This document shows, in pieces, positions 44,931-56,500 of a stretch of 64,000 nucleotides of DNA. Each line of letters begins with the position of its first letter. Within the stretch, counting starts at the first letter, position 1. Source of the DNA: Ceraceosorus guamensis (taxonomy: Eukaryota > Basidiomycota > Exobasidiomycetes > Ceraceosorales > Ceraceosoraceae); the NCBI RefSeq assembly GCF_003144195.1, contig NW_020289998.1, forward strand, positions 617,628-681,627. The letters are read 5' to 3'. Position numbers and translations under genes: made by a program. The notes under the pieces are model-generated. The model had not been told where the DNA came from. It was given only the letters and a program-made list of their open reading frames with translations, and searched no databases.

Positions 44931-46416
44931 ATGACGTCCATCGATCCCTTCGCGCCCGTCGAGCTGCAACATCCCGGAGCAGGTCTCTCCCTGCACATTC
45001 TGCCTTACGGTCTCATTCCGCATCGGTTGCTGCTCAATGTTCGTCAGGATGGACCTCTGCATCCCTCCAGCGGCATCGAAGGAGGAGGTTCAGCAACGCA
45101 CGATCTCTTGACTGGTCCTGAGGAGCCAAACCATCACCAGACTTATGGGCGATCCTTCTTCGGACCCGTCATTGGCCGATACGCCAATCGATTGCCAGCT
45201 GGAAAACAGAAATATGGCCACGGTCAAGAGATGCTCGTTCCAGTCTGGGGTGAGTAGGAGGGCCTCTCAGTCTCGATCAGCGGATGGACCGGACGCACCT
45301 AGGTGTACGTGTGGCTGCTTGCTGACTCTGCATTTGGGCGCCAACACAGGTGGCGAAAACCTTTGTCTTCACGGGGGCCCGGCGTCTGGACCTAACGGAG
45401 GCCCGCCCGTCAGTCTGCCTTTGATCTCTCAGGATGACGTGCCGCTACAGGAAGGGCCGTTGGACACTATAGTGTGGACCCCTCTTTCGAACGTGTCGAA
45501 AGCGGAGCTGTTCAAAGATCAAGACTTGTCAGATCCGGTGAATGGCAGCAAGGCACCTCAAGGTTCGGCGCGGGTCTTCGCTATCAACCATCGACCATCG
45601 AGCGACGGGAGTGGTCCTCCAGTGACTTTAAGAATCGAAGCTCTCATCGCTGTGCAAGGTCCCAGTGACCCAGCTGTGAGCAGCGAGGATGTGCCACCTC
45701 TTGGATTATCGGCAGGTAAGGTGCGCATCGAGTACAGAGCCGAGCAGAGGCGATCAGGGAAGGAGGAAGCAGTCCCAACGCCGCTCAACCTCACTCATCA
45801 CTGGGCATTCAACCTCAGCGCATCGGATCCTTCAGCTCGGCAAACAGAAAAGGGCACCATAGAGCAGCACGAACTGCGCATGCTGGTGCGTGGCAAGGAG
45901 GAAGAACGAACGCTGGAGCTGGACAGTCGATCGGTTCCGCTGGGCCAGCTCAAAGCTGCTGATGGAGAGTATGATTTCCACGCTACGGGCAAAGAAGGCT
46001 TTGGTCGATTGATAGGCGAAAAGGCTCCACCGGGAGGCCATGATCATTGGCATGGATGGGGTCCCACATTACCCAAAGGAGAAGCACGAACCGTGCTCCG
46101 CTCTCCATTGACCAAGATCGGGGTGCTGTTCAGCACCGACCAGTCCGGTGTGCAGCTGTATTGCGCAACGGGCCAACCCGCTTATCCCGCCACATCGAGT
46201 AAAGGAGGACCAAAGAAGCGTCTTCACAGATCCGAGAAGGATACGGATGAGGGAAAACTCGGTAATCACCTGCACTCCGCTTGCTTCTTGGAATTTGCTC
46301 ACCCGCACGCCACTGCGCTCTTCGAGCCTCTGCAAAAGTGGGCTGGCACCGACACACTGCTTAGAGAAGGTCGAACTTACCGCGCTTTTGTCCAAGCTGA
46401 AGTCTATGAGCCATAG
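44931..46416 (+). CDS. Aldose 1-epimerase (galactose mutarotase)-like protein
   Basis: Two exons: 44931-45249 and 45350-46416; 461 residues. Family landmarks: FGPVIGRYANRL, LHGG after the splice junction, and the NLTHHWAFNLS block holding a substrate-contacting histidine; the C-terminal QLYCATGQPAYP and ACFLEFAHPHA resemble the end of the fold. Mutarotases interconvert alpha and beta anomers of hexoses. This one is longer than typical (about 340) because of loop inserts rich in Pro, Gly, Ser and charged residues (around residues 60-75, 150-190 and 385-400). No signal peptide, so probably cytosolic. Substrate is not clear from sequence. Confidence 0.87.
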
Positions 46417-46842
46417 ATGAGCATCCACATCCACCTTTCAAGGCCCAAGGGGTGTCGTAGAGGAGCGCATGTGGCAAGTGAATGATATGAGCACACTCCA
46501 TCGCCTTACTCCGTCCCCACATGTCAGCGCACAGGGAGTAAACTCGAGGCTTTGTAGTGATCGCGATTGCTTGATGACTTGCTAGAGTGAACGCAAACCG
46601 ATGTCCAATGTCCTTCGTAATCACACACACCACGCCACGCCCCCAAACGTGCTCTAGGAAGCGTCGCGGCAAAGATTTTTGCGCGCGCGCACGGCGGAGA
46701 CTGGTGAAGCAATGTCCCCTCTTTCTAGCTTTTCCCTTTTCGGTGGCCCTGTCTTGGAAATACCATGCACCTTCAGCTTCTGCCTTGCCTCCCTCTTCCC
46801 TCTAGTCTTCTCTCGGATGCAGCATCCTCCGCCTCGAGCGGC
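46417..46842. other. Convergent 3' spacer
   Basis: Between the epimerase-like stop and the OST5 stop. No gene; a GCGCGCGC run at about 46680-46689. Confidence 0.6.
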
Positions 46843-47516
46843 TCAAACATGCACCCCCACAGTATTGAAGAGCGCCACTGTACCGAATCCCGTGCAAAGG
46901 CTGGCTAGGAGCGCAACGATTATCTCCTTTGCTGAGATGATCGAAGTTTTTGGAAGACTTGATCGTCGTGATCGCCGAACGGAGTGGCGTATGATCGTTC
47001 GAGGATGGAAGGATGCAAAGCGAAATGGGAAGTGCTCGGTGTCAGCATGCAATTAGGCTGCCTGCCCGAAGTTTCCTTCATCAAAGTGCTTGCAGGCGCC
47101 ACACAGAATGTCATGCCCTTCTGACGACTGCGCAACCCTTCACCAATTCGCCTCGAGCATCACCATGTCAGCCGAAAGTCCTACATCCGGTGGGCCTGCA
47201 GCTTTCTGGAGTCCCGCATTGTGCGCAGAGACTGCCTCACCTACTCACGTTGTGAAGTAGAAGCCGAGCAAGAAGGCGAGCGAAAGGAGCAGCGTAGCGA
47301 GGTACGGCAATAGGGAGACCGGAATATCGGGCGTAAATGCCTGGGCGGAGATGTGGGCCGACTGCAAGGACGATGGGGGAAGGAGGCAGCAGCAGCATGG
47401 GAGCGCGTCAAAATTGCTGCTCAGAGCGAGACCCAGCCAACAATCGTAGATCTGGAAGACGCTGAAACCTGCTTTCCACTCACCTCGGCCACGCTGAACG
47501 CTACTTGTTGCACCAT
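46843..47516 (-). CDS. OST5: Oligosaccharyltransferase subunit OST5/TMEM258-like
   Basis: Small two-helix subunit of the ER oligosaccharyltransferase that N-glycosylates secretory proteins. Three exons on the reverse strand: 47516-47484, 47361-47249, 46957-46843; 86 residues, the usual family size (79-86). The first exon gives MVQQVAFSVAE; the second ends in the first membrane helix (LLPYLATLLLSLAFLLGFYF); the third has KEIIVALLASLCTGFGTVALF and ends VGVHV, matching the conserved tail (VG-Y/I/H-V) of TMEM258 and yeast Ost5. The third-exon acceptor (ATCAAG) is weaker than others but restores phase 2 and the family sequence. It is divergent from the inositol kinase gene. Confidence 0.85.
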
Positions 47517-48153
47517 CTTGAGCGCACACTCTGCTCTGCAGCCTCAGCTCCCTTCCAATCCAGCCGATCAAAGTTGTGCGGTCTCTGCCTAGTCTGCTGC
47601 TTGAGATCCTGTCCGCTTGTAACGGGCCTGTTGGAGTGCGGTGATGAGGGAGCTGAAGCAGGAGTTGCACGGGTTTTGGAGTTTGAGTCCAAGTCACGAG
47701 TGCATGCTGCGTCGAGGTTGAGCAGCTGCGTGCATTCACGTGATTGCGTAGCTGCGATCCTCCGCCGCGAGGGGCAGTCGTGAGTCTGAGTCCGTGCAAC
47801 TCGATCACGAATCGAATGGCTGCTGGAAAGCTTTGCACGCAACGCACACCCGCTGGCTGTGTAGGCCGGTCCATCACGAATAGAAGAGATGCATGCATGC
47901 ACCGCCCACTCACATACTCACGAATACATGATCGCTTCCAAGGGTTGGCGTGTGCCACACGCGCTCTACTTGCACAGCAGCGATCACACGGATCCCACTC
48001 ACAAGCACACGCTCGATCACTGTAGTGGTCCAGACGCACCCTTGCTAGCCTTCATCCACTTTTGCATCTCGTTTCATCCACTCGGCCCTGCGCTGCGGCC
48101 CCATCGGTCGCCGTCGTTCGACAAGAAGAACCAGTCGGACCGCGCATCGCGTC
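47517..48153. promoter_or_regulatory. Divergent promoter region of OST5 and the inositol kinase gene
   Basis: Bidirectional spacer with copies of the dispersed motif near 47690-47700 and 47804-47814 and a GCATGCATGC word near 47890. No gene seen; regulatory role inferred from position. Confidence 0.4.
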
Positions 48154-49245
48154 ATGTCGGTCCCCGCACCAGAGACGGACTCCAAGCTGCTCGAGGGTCA
48201 GGTAGCCGGACACGGAGGAGTGCAGCTCTCTCCAGATGGCAGCACGGTCATCAAGCCCAGCGTCGCATCCGAGCTGCACTTCTACACGCAACTCCAGGCC
48301 GCATCGCAAGGCACCGGCGCCTATTCGTCCGCATCGCAACTGCGAGACGACCTCGCGCGCTTGAGCGCATGGACACCCGCTTTTCGTGGCGAGGTGCTCG
48401 ACGAATCGCGCGATTCGACGCAACAAGAAGCGACAAAGCAAAAAGCGCTGATTCAGCTGGAAAATCTGACGCACGGATTTGCCAAACCTTGCGTGCTGGA
48501 TGTAAAGTTGGGCACTCAGTTGTGGGACGAGTCGGATGCGAGCGAGGAAAAGAGGGCTCGCATGAACAAGACTGCTCTGGAGACGACGAGCGCAGAGACT
48601 GGCATTCGATTTACAGGCTGTAGGGTGAGTTGCTGCCGATGCTTCTGGGGGTCCATGCCCTGCTCTCACTCGTCGGCGCGGAGCTAAACACTTGTCCGCG
48701 CACCGCAACTTCGCCCTCAGATATGGGACTCGTCCGCTTCCGCCTGGTTCGAGCTTCCCAAAGCCTTTGGCAAGTCCATCGACGCATCCCTCCTTCCCCT
48801 CGGCTTCTCCTCCTACTTTTCCGACCCGCTAGACTCGGACGAAGCTCGTCTGTCTCAAGTCGCTTCGCGGGCCGGCTTCAAGCTGCCCGAAGGAGGTCAT
48901 CTACCTCGACTCCCTCCCAAAATCGTCGCCTATCTGCTCCAACACAGTCTGGCCGCTTTGAACGAGTTTCGGGCGCTTTTTGCGAATATCGAGCTGAGGA
49001 TGAGGGGAGGTAGCCTGCTATTCATATATGAAGGGCATCTGCCAAGCTTGGAGACCGCAATCGAAGCGCACGACACGGGCTCAAAGGTGCTCTCCGTGAA
49101 GCTGATCGACTTTGCGCACACTAGATTGACTCCAGGCGAAGGTCCTGACCTTGGCGTTCTCAGGGGCGTGGACACGACCATAGCCATTATCGATCGCCTT
49201 CTCAAGGATGTCAAAGCGGGCAGGGCAACTCAAGATCACGCATGA
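48154..49245 (+). CDS. ARG82: Inositol polyphosphate multikinase (Ipk2/Arg82 type)
   Basis: Phosphorylates inositol trisphosphate and tetrakisphosphate on the way to inositol pentakisphosphate, in the nucleus and cytosol. Two exons: 48154-48624 and 48721-49245; 331 residues. The catalytic PxxxDxKxG motif is PCVLDVKLG (about residues 112-120). RGGSLLFIYEG and LIDFAHTRL match the later SLL and IDFAHT motifs that bind ATP-metal. An N-terminal GHGG..(K)PSVASELHFY block is typical of the family. Lacks the long acidic tract of yeast Arg82. Confidence 0.93.
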
Positions 49246-49517
49246 CATTGCGCCGAGTCACGAGTGTGCCACCAGTGGAAGCTCGAACAGGCTGCATCAT
49301 GCTGCGACGCTTCGGCGCGCAGCACATGGGATGGGATCAAATGTATGGCTTGGAAGGCAGACTTCATCGGAGGTCGCGGAAATGCAGTGTATACATACTT
49401 GTTGTTGTGGAATACGAATTCGAAATATTCGCGTCTATGTCGTGTGGTAAATGCTGCACAATTCTCGCAGTTGCACGAAGGTTGGCGTAGACGGACTATG
49501 ACTGCGCAGCGCCATCC
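49246..49517. other. Convergent 3' spacer
   Basis: 272 bases between the inositol kinase and shugoshin stop codons, with CGAGTCACGAGTG (dispersed motif) near 49253. Nothing else seen. Confidence 0.6.
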
Positions 49518-52500
49518 TCACCGAAGCGAGGATGTTGTCAGTGGCTTGGAGGAAACGAGAGTAGAGGAAGGAGATCCCCTAGACACTGCAACTCTTTGTC
49601 TAGCTCCGGCGCCTGTCTGTGGGGAAGGGGCGCTGCTGCTGAGGTTCGTGCTCGCGCTGCGATCAGCAGACATCGGGCTTGCTCTTCCGCTCGAACCATT
49701 GCTGGTCGAAGAAGGCTTGCGCGTCAAAGCCGCCGTAGAATTCTTGCCCTGTGCCATCAAGGCGTCGTGCAAGGTTGGTCGCTGTTTTGCCTCGCTGCTG
49801 GCAGTCGCACGGCCAAGGCTCTGGACTCCATTTCCAAGCTCCTCACGTCGCACCCCATTTGCCAGAGCTCGAGAAGTTGCTCCAGAAAAGCTTCGCGGCC
49901 TTTCTCTCTCTGTGTCGGTAGGCGTCGCCACTCTTTCAGGCGCTTGCGAAGGCTTGCCAGGTGCTGCAAATGGCACCACGAATCGTTGGGGAGCCTTGCT
50001 GGAGCTCGCGCTCGAAGCTGCGTGAGACTGCTCACCAGACGAGGCAAGTCCTCTAGATTGAGTGCTCGGCAAAGCCGCGCCTACCACCTTGACCCTAGAG
50101 CTTGTTCCAGCGGACACGCTGCGCGCGGGCAGCGGACTGAGTTCGGGACCTGTGAAGCCCAAGTCACGCAATGTCACTGCTGTCTCTGTGTGACGCTGCT
50201 GCTCCGACGTGCTGCGTCCCGATGCCAGTGTGGATGGCCGTCGAGGTGGACTTTGGGCTCTCACGCCTCGAACCTCTGCCCCTGGACTGTTGCGCGTTGG
50301 CTCAGTATTTGAGCGAATTCGCATCGCGGGTCGAGTCTCGCTCATATCACTTCGCAATGAGGATTCTCCCGTCTTGCTCGAGGCTCCTCCATCCTCCTGC
50401 TCGACGAGACCCCTTTTAGACGAGGCCGAGTTCTTTTTTGTGGTTCTTTTCGAATGGCCTTCTTCGTCTTCGCGCTCATCGGCGATGACGGCAGCCAGCG
50501 TAGCCTCAGCAGCCTTGCGTGCTGCACGAGGCGCGTTCGATTGTCTTCGCCAGGGTCCAGAAGCAAGGTCAGGCGTGGGCATCCTTGGGGGCGTGTCTGT
50601 CTCAGCGGCTCTCATGAGTTCTGCCAGTGAGTCATCCGCTCTACTACTGGTAGTGTCTCCTGGCTCCCCTCCAGGCCCTGAGCTTCCACGAGGCGTTCGA
50701 TCCCGATCGTCTTCGACATCACTAAGATCGTCTGACTCGTCGGCAGCACGCTCAGCAGTGCGCCCTGGTCTGCTCGACTTCGCCGAGTCGACCTTCGCCT
50801 CAGCAGAGCTTTGGTGCAGCTTGCGTATGTCTTTCAAGTTACCTGAGCTCGCTGCTTGCTTAGGCCCAGGCGGTCGCCGCGCTGGTGCGGACGCTGCGAC
50901 TTGGATCTGACCATTCTCGCCAGCAGCGCTCTCTTCAGACGACTCGCGACTCCTCGACGGTGGCTTGCCAGGGCTCGGCAGGGCGAGAGACTCTGAAGAG
51001 GTCGCAGGAACGAGATCCGTGGGGTCTGGTTTTCGCATCTTTGTGTTCAGTTTGGGCAACGCGTAGTTAACGCTTGTGCGGCTCCTCGAGCTCGTTCGGC
51101 GGCCTCGCAAGCTTGCGTCCTCTTCCGTTGCAATCGAAGGGGCGCTCATCGACGTGGACATCCCTTCCACAGACCCGCCGCTCAATCGGCTTTTCTCCGG
51201 GGAGTTGGGCGTCTTTCTTTTGCGGGCGACTGGTGTTGGCACTGTTCCAAGACATCAAAGTCAGACGGCGAAGGGTCAGGAGGAAGAAATCATTGGACTC
51301 ACCCTCTTCCACCTTTGCCGCGTCTGCAAGCGATTTCTTTGGCAGTATTTCTCCCTTGCCGGCTGCAATTTGAGGGGCTAATAGCTGTGCTTCTGGCTCA
51401 TCCTCAGAAATGATGATCTCATCATCGTTGAAGGAACTCAGACTATCGATGCTTTGCCTTCTCTCGTGCGTCTCGCCGGCAGCCACTAGGGACGTGGGAG
51501 CGGCGTCATGCAGGCTGACCGGATCCCGGAAGACGTCGTGTTCGGGCTGATTCGGGACATTGTGGAGCCCACTGCGTCTCGCCGTCCGTGCTGAAGGCGC
51601 CTTCGAAAGTGTTGGTGGATCTAGGCTCCTGAGGCCAAAGTCCTTGTGTTGATGGTCAGCAACTGCGTCCTCGTTCCCATCAGCGCCGTCGCATTGCCTT
51701 TGAGCAACAACGTGGCTCAGACTAGACATCGGAGCCAACTCAAACGCTGGACTGGTAAGCGGACTTGGTGCACCGCTCAAATCCAGCTCACTCGACTTGA
51801 TGGGTGGAGGAAGATTGACTCTGCGAGCCCCAGACGTTCCAGTGCGCGTAGAGCTGGTCGAGCCCGGTGTCCGTCCCAACACCCTTCTCGATCCAGATCG
51901 AGATCTCTCGATCGCACGTGGCGGTTCGGCATACACCGAAGATTGCGCAGCGCGCTTCGCAGACTCAGCTGCGCGCGGCGCACCCGAACCGTCAGAGAAT
52001 GCCATCTCCGTCTCTGCTGACGTGTTGCGCTGGTTGTCAACAGCTGTGGCTGCCTGTTGATGCGTGATCTCGCGACTTTCCTCATCCGAGATGTCACGCA
52101 CGTCTGGAGTTCCACTTGCCGAGTCGGCATACTCGTCCTCGTTCTCTTCCAGCACATTTGCGATCTGACATTCGGGCGCCTTTGCAATGTGACGCACAAC
52201 TCCCGCCGGAAGTGCTGTGGGGTCTATGATTATGCGAGCAGCAGGGCCCAAGTGTGGCTCGAAATGGTCGGCGCGCTCAGAGCTTTGCCAACGCCCTTCA
52301 TTTCGAGCAGAAGAGGAGGAGCCATGACTGCTTCGTCTTCGAGGTGAGTGACCCGTTAAAGCCGAGATGCCGTACCCCATCCCCTCCCAGCCTCGTTGTA
52401 TGCTGCGCATGTAGTGCTCGTACCTTGCCAGAGCGATCTCAAGCCTGTTGACGACATGACTATGCTCTGCTCGTTCAGCTTCCATCTGCCTCACTTTCGA

Positions 52501-52798
52501 CTCCAACTCGCGAATACGGATCTGAGCGAGCGCATTGGTCTTGATGATGTCTCGATTTTGAGCGATGTGCTTTCGTTTGACTGCGTTGGACGGATGATTT
52601 GCTCAGTGAACCTGAGTCCTCGAGTTCCATGCGCGCATGCAGCACCATCACCGAGCGCAAGGCGCGCCGACATGGGCCAGCGTGCGCCAGGCCCGGCCTC
52701 TTGTTGTACTCACACTGATCGAAATGCTCGAGGATGTGTTCGATGTTTGGTGTTGACTGATTGCCAAAGGCACCACTCAGTCGCGTCGAGGGCGGCAT
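49518..52798 (-). CDS. SGO1: Shugoshin (protector of centromeric cohesion)
   Basis: Protects centromeric cohesin from separase by recruiting PP2A and acts in chromosome biorientation. Three exons on the reverse strand: 52798-52714, 52580-51303, 51241-49518; 1028 residues. The N-terminal coiled coil (FKRKHIAQNRDIIKTNALAQ, then IRIRELESKV, about residues 29-75) is the PP2A-binding shugoshin domain. The basic SGO motif (SRSRTSVNYALPKLNTKMRKP, within about 502-526; here split as SRSRTSVNY and ALPKLNTKMRKP) binds phosphorylated histone H2A. Most of the rest is Ser/Arg/Pro/Ala-rich and disordered. The SGO motif lies mid-protein with 500 residues after it, which is unusual. An in-frame ATG at 52834 would add 12 residues. 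Confidence 0.9.
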
Positions 52799-53431
52799 GG
52801 CGCTGCCATGGATGTGATTGCTCCCTTTCACCACTGATACTCGCTCGACAGCTCGAGTAGAATAATGGCGCCGCAGCGAGTCTGACGTAGCTAGTCTGCG
52901 TGACTGATGCGATAGAAGGACGGGTGGATGGATGGACGGATGGGTGACGGACGCTCGCTGGAGCCTCTATCGTATTCACACTCATGATCTCTCGACGTCG
53001 TCCGCTGCACCACTGCACCGCTCACATGCGGGAAGCAGAGAAGAACAGCCAACACGCGCTCGCTCGCGTGAACGCGTGCCGCTAGCTCAACATCACGTGA
53101 CGAGCCGGTGACGCTTCTTGAGCTCGATTTTGAGACATAATTCACGACTGGGGTGACGCTCCACACCACCTGTCGTCACTACCACGCGGTCAGAGTAGCT
53201 CAGCTGCATGGTCACTCCACCCCAAGGCACTCAGCTAATTGCCTTCTTCATCCTATAGTCCTTGGGATGAGGAGCGGCCCACGAGGCAACGCGCCACACG
53301 CGAAGGTTTTCGGCGCGACCAATTCGTCAAGAGCTCGATCGGAACGTGAACGGAATCTATTGGTATTGCTGTACGGGAAAACGGTTGCGAAGGTGATCAA
53401 AGAATAAAAGTTGGTGGTGCGCAAATTGGGA

Positions 53432-53479
<48 letters not shown>

Positions 53480-53555
53480 CGCAAAAGGCAGTAGAGAACA
53501 AAGACCTCGTGTTGAAGGACGTATTTATACTCTCACGACTGTCTCTACGACCCAT
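52799..53555. other. Spacer between shugoshin start and ABC transporter stop
   Basis: Contains the shugoshin promoter (with GGATGGATGGACGGATGGG near 52922-52943) and the 3' flank of the ABC gene, which includes the poly-G run listed next. No gene. Confidence 0.55.
53434..53479 (+). repeat. Poly-G homopolymer, 46 bases
   Basis: Uninterrupted G on the + strand, read as poly-C in the 3' flank of the ABC transporter mRNA, 77 bases beyond its stop codon. Such long G runs are rare and hard to sequence, so the length may be inexact. Confidence 0.85.
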
Positions 53556-56500
53556 CTATTTCTTGGACTTGCGCACGCTACGCCAAGCTCTGGCAGCAAC
53601 GCTCTTAGAGGCGGCGACACCGATTCCATAGCCCTTGACATTCATCCACCAATATCCGAAGAAGACAGCAAAGAGATTGAAGAAGGTGAAGCCGAGCAAG
53701 ATGCCCCAGGCTTGCCAGCGGAAGCTGTAGTCGGCGTTGAGGGTCATTGCGAATTGAGAGCCTTCCCGGTATTGACAGAAGCCGCATTCGGCGGTGGCTT
53801 CAGGGTTGCTGAGATAGCCACCAGCAGTCTGAGCCCAAGCGCCAGCGTATGCGGAGCAATCCTGACCGGGAGGAGGATTGAAGATGGCGAGATCTTCCCT
53901 TTCACAGACGACCTGCAAGGGATGCATGATCGTGGAAACCTGTGCCTGCACGTAGTACGAGATAGGGTTGACGTAGTAGACAAAAGACCTGAACGGCTGA
54001 GGCATGCTGGCCCTGGGAACGATGACACCGTTGCAGATGGCAAGGATGGGCAGCAAGAATGGCACAAGCTCGGCTGCAATGACGGGCGAGGGGCAAGAGC
54101 CGACCAAGATAAGGGCGAAGAGGATGAAGAAGTAGACGACGGTGAGAGTGTTGAGGAAGAAGAAACCCGCGACATAGGTCGGCTGTTTGCCGTACGGCAA
54201 GAAGAATCCAGGTACAAAGTAGATTACTGCACAAACCAATGCCACTGGAGTCAGAGCAATGAGGAAGGCCGCGATAAGAGAGTACCAAGCGTAAATCTTG
54301 GATGGCGACTCGCGGGCTTCGAACAAAACGCGGAGCTCAAAGAACTTGCTGATGATGGCGTTGACGACAGCAGGAACGTTGAGCAAAATGAGAAAGACGA
54401 CGAAGATCCTGTTCTGCAGATCCACCGGAGAAGTGTTGAGGCCGTAGAAGATGCCACCGCTCAGGAGGCCGACGAGTAAGTGTGAGAAGAGTAGACCATA
54501 AGTGAATGCAGAGTCACGCCAGGTGTCGCGCAATTGACGGTGCACCAGAACACGGATCTGTTCATAGGTGTGCGCGCTGTATTCCCGCAAGTCGCGCGAA
54601 GCCACCTTGTTGGGTCGCTGAGAGCGTTCGCCAATGATGTTGTCGATTTCCGTGCGTACTGCTTTGCTGTCGTCAGACTCGCGCCATTTCTTGCCCCAAT
54701 CGACTCCACGGCCAAGAGAGCCTCCAACGACTTCAAGAATGTATTCGGCGACATTTTGAGCCGGATGACACTCAGGAGCGCCCTGAGACTCGAAGTAGCG
54801 ACGGATGCGCTCGCTGCCTTTGCCAGCTACATTACCAGCCTGACCGAAGAACGTCACTTCACCGCCTGGCTTGAGCAACAGGACGTTGTCGAAAGATTCG
54901 AAGAGTAACGCTGATGGCTGATGGATGGTGCAGAGAATAGCTTGACCTTCGCTTGCAAGTCTACGCAGCAGTCGAACGATCGCGGCAGCGCCCGCAGAGT
55001 CAAGACCACTAGTGGGTTCATCCAGGAAGAGGAGTAGATCGGGCTTTGCAGCCAATTCTACACCGATAGTGACACGTTTACGCTTCTCAATCGAAAGACC
55101 CGCGCCGGGCATGCCGATCAGTGCATCGGCCAAGCTTTCCAGCTCGAGGGTCTCGATCACCTCTTGAGCATGAGCAAGCTTATCGGCTCGGGGGATCTCT
55201 GCTGGCTGACGAAGGAGGGCGCTGAATTCGATTGCTTCGCGAACCGTCTGAGTTGCAAGATGCATGTCGGCCTGCAGTACGAGACCAGTACCCTTGGAGA
55301 AGGCCTTGTCAATCGGTTTTCCATCAACCAGCATTTCTCCAGTCAGGTGTCCAGCAGCACCGCGTTGAGAGAGAGCCGTCATCAAAGTGGTCTTGCCTGC
55401 ACCTGATTGACCAAGCAGGGCAGTCATCTGTCCTGGACGCACCCAACCATCAACTTCGTGAAGCAGCTTTCGCCCGTTTCCGAGCGTCAAGTTGATGTCC
55501 TTCCAGGTGAAGATGGCCTTGTCATTCCATTTGTCGAGCGCCTTCTTTTGGACGTTTGCATCTCCAGTTGTCTGCTCGGGCGAATTCGCGCGCGTCTCGT
55601 CGGATGCTTCGCCGCTGTTACTGCGCGAAGGCTTGACCGGGGCCGCTTCTGGGTCGTCCTTGCGGGCTGGCTCGGTAGTGGCGCCTGCCAAACGGCGCTT
55701 CGCTTCCTTGGTTCGCGCCCAGATGGTAACACCTCCTCCGCCCGCAGTCCAGTCGAGCTTTTCGACGGCCACGAGGGTAATGATGAGGTACAGAATAGTG
55801 AATGCCAGAACGACAGCCCAATTGTAGCCGCGAGTGCGGGACTGGTATCTGAACGTAGTGGAGAGATAGTCCTCCGAGGGGGTGTCCAGACTACCAGGGG
55901 ACGCACCAGTGATAGCGCATGTCTGATAGGTGACGTCACGAGGCTCGTTGAAGGGTACGATTTGGCTAGGATTGCATGGAATAGGGCCAACAAGCTCGTT
56001 CACTAGCAAGGCCTCGAATGCGTAGGGAATACCGCTGATGTAGTTGAGGAAAATCGTCCAGTTCATCTGTGGTCGGCGAATGACGTATCCGATGGTCATG
56101 ATGATGACGTTGAGTGCCATGACGCTAAAGCGGATAGCCTCGTTAAAGCCTGGGACGAGGGAAGCTATGGCGCGATACAGAGCAGTGAGATTGTAGGCGC
56201 AGAGAAAGACGACGAGGAAGAAGTAGAAGAACGCTCCGGCGTCCGCCCTGAGATTGGCAATCCAGTAGAGGATTATGGTCGTGAGCAAGCATTGGACCGC
56301 AAGGAAAGGAATGTCGATGATCGCTCGAGCAAGAGACACTGCCGCGGGCCGGTGGAATGCAAAGGTCCTGTGACGCGCCAGCATGGGTCTGCCGGCAACT
56401 GCAGAAAAGGCGACCTCGAGTTGCAACCAACCGTTGAGCAGAGTGGCGAAAAGGAGCACACCACCGCGCGTGAAGACGCCAGTAGAGTCACGGCTTTGGC

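Noticed and set aside
49596-50312. 238-codon ORF on + strand and neighbours across shugoshin
   Set aside because: Antisense shadow of the Ser/Arg-rich shugoshin tail, where low-complexity GC-rich codons keep opposite frames open.
53712-54479. 255-codon ORF on + strand inside the ABC transporter
   Set aside because: Exact antisense of the well-conserved PDR transporter; acidic, repetitive composition is the mirror of hydrophobic codons. No splice sites or family features.
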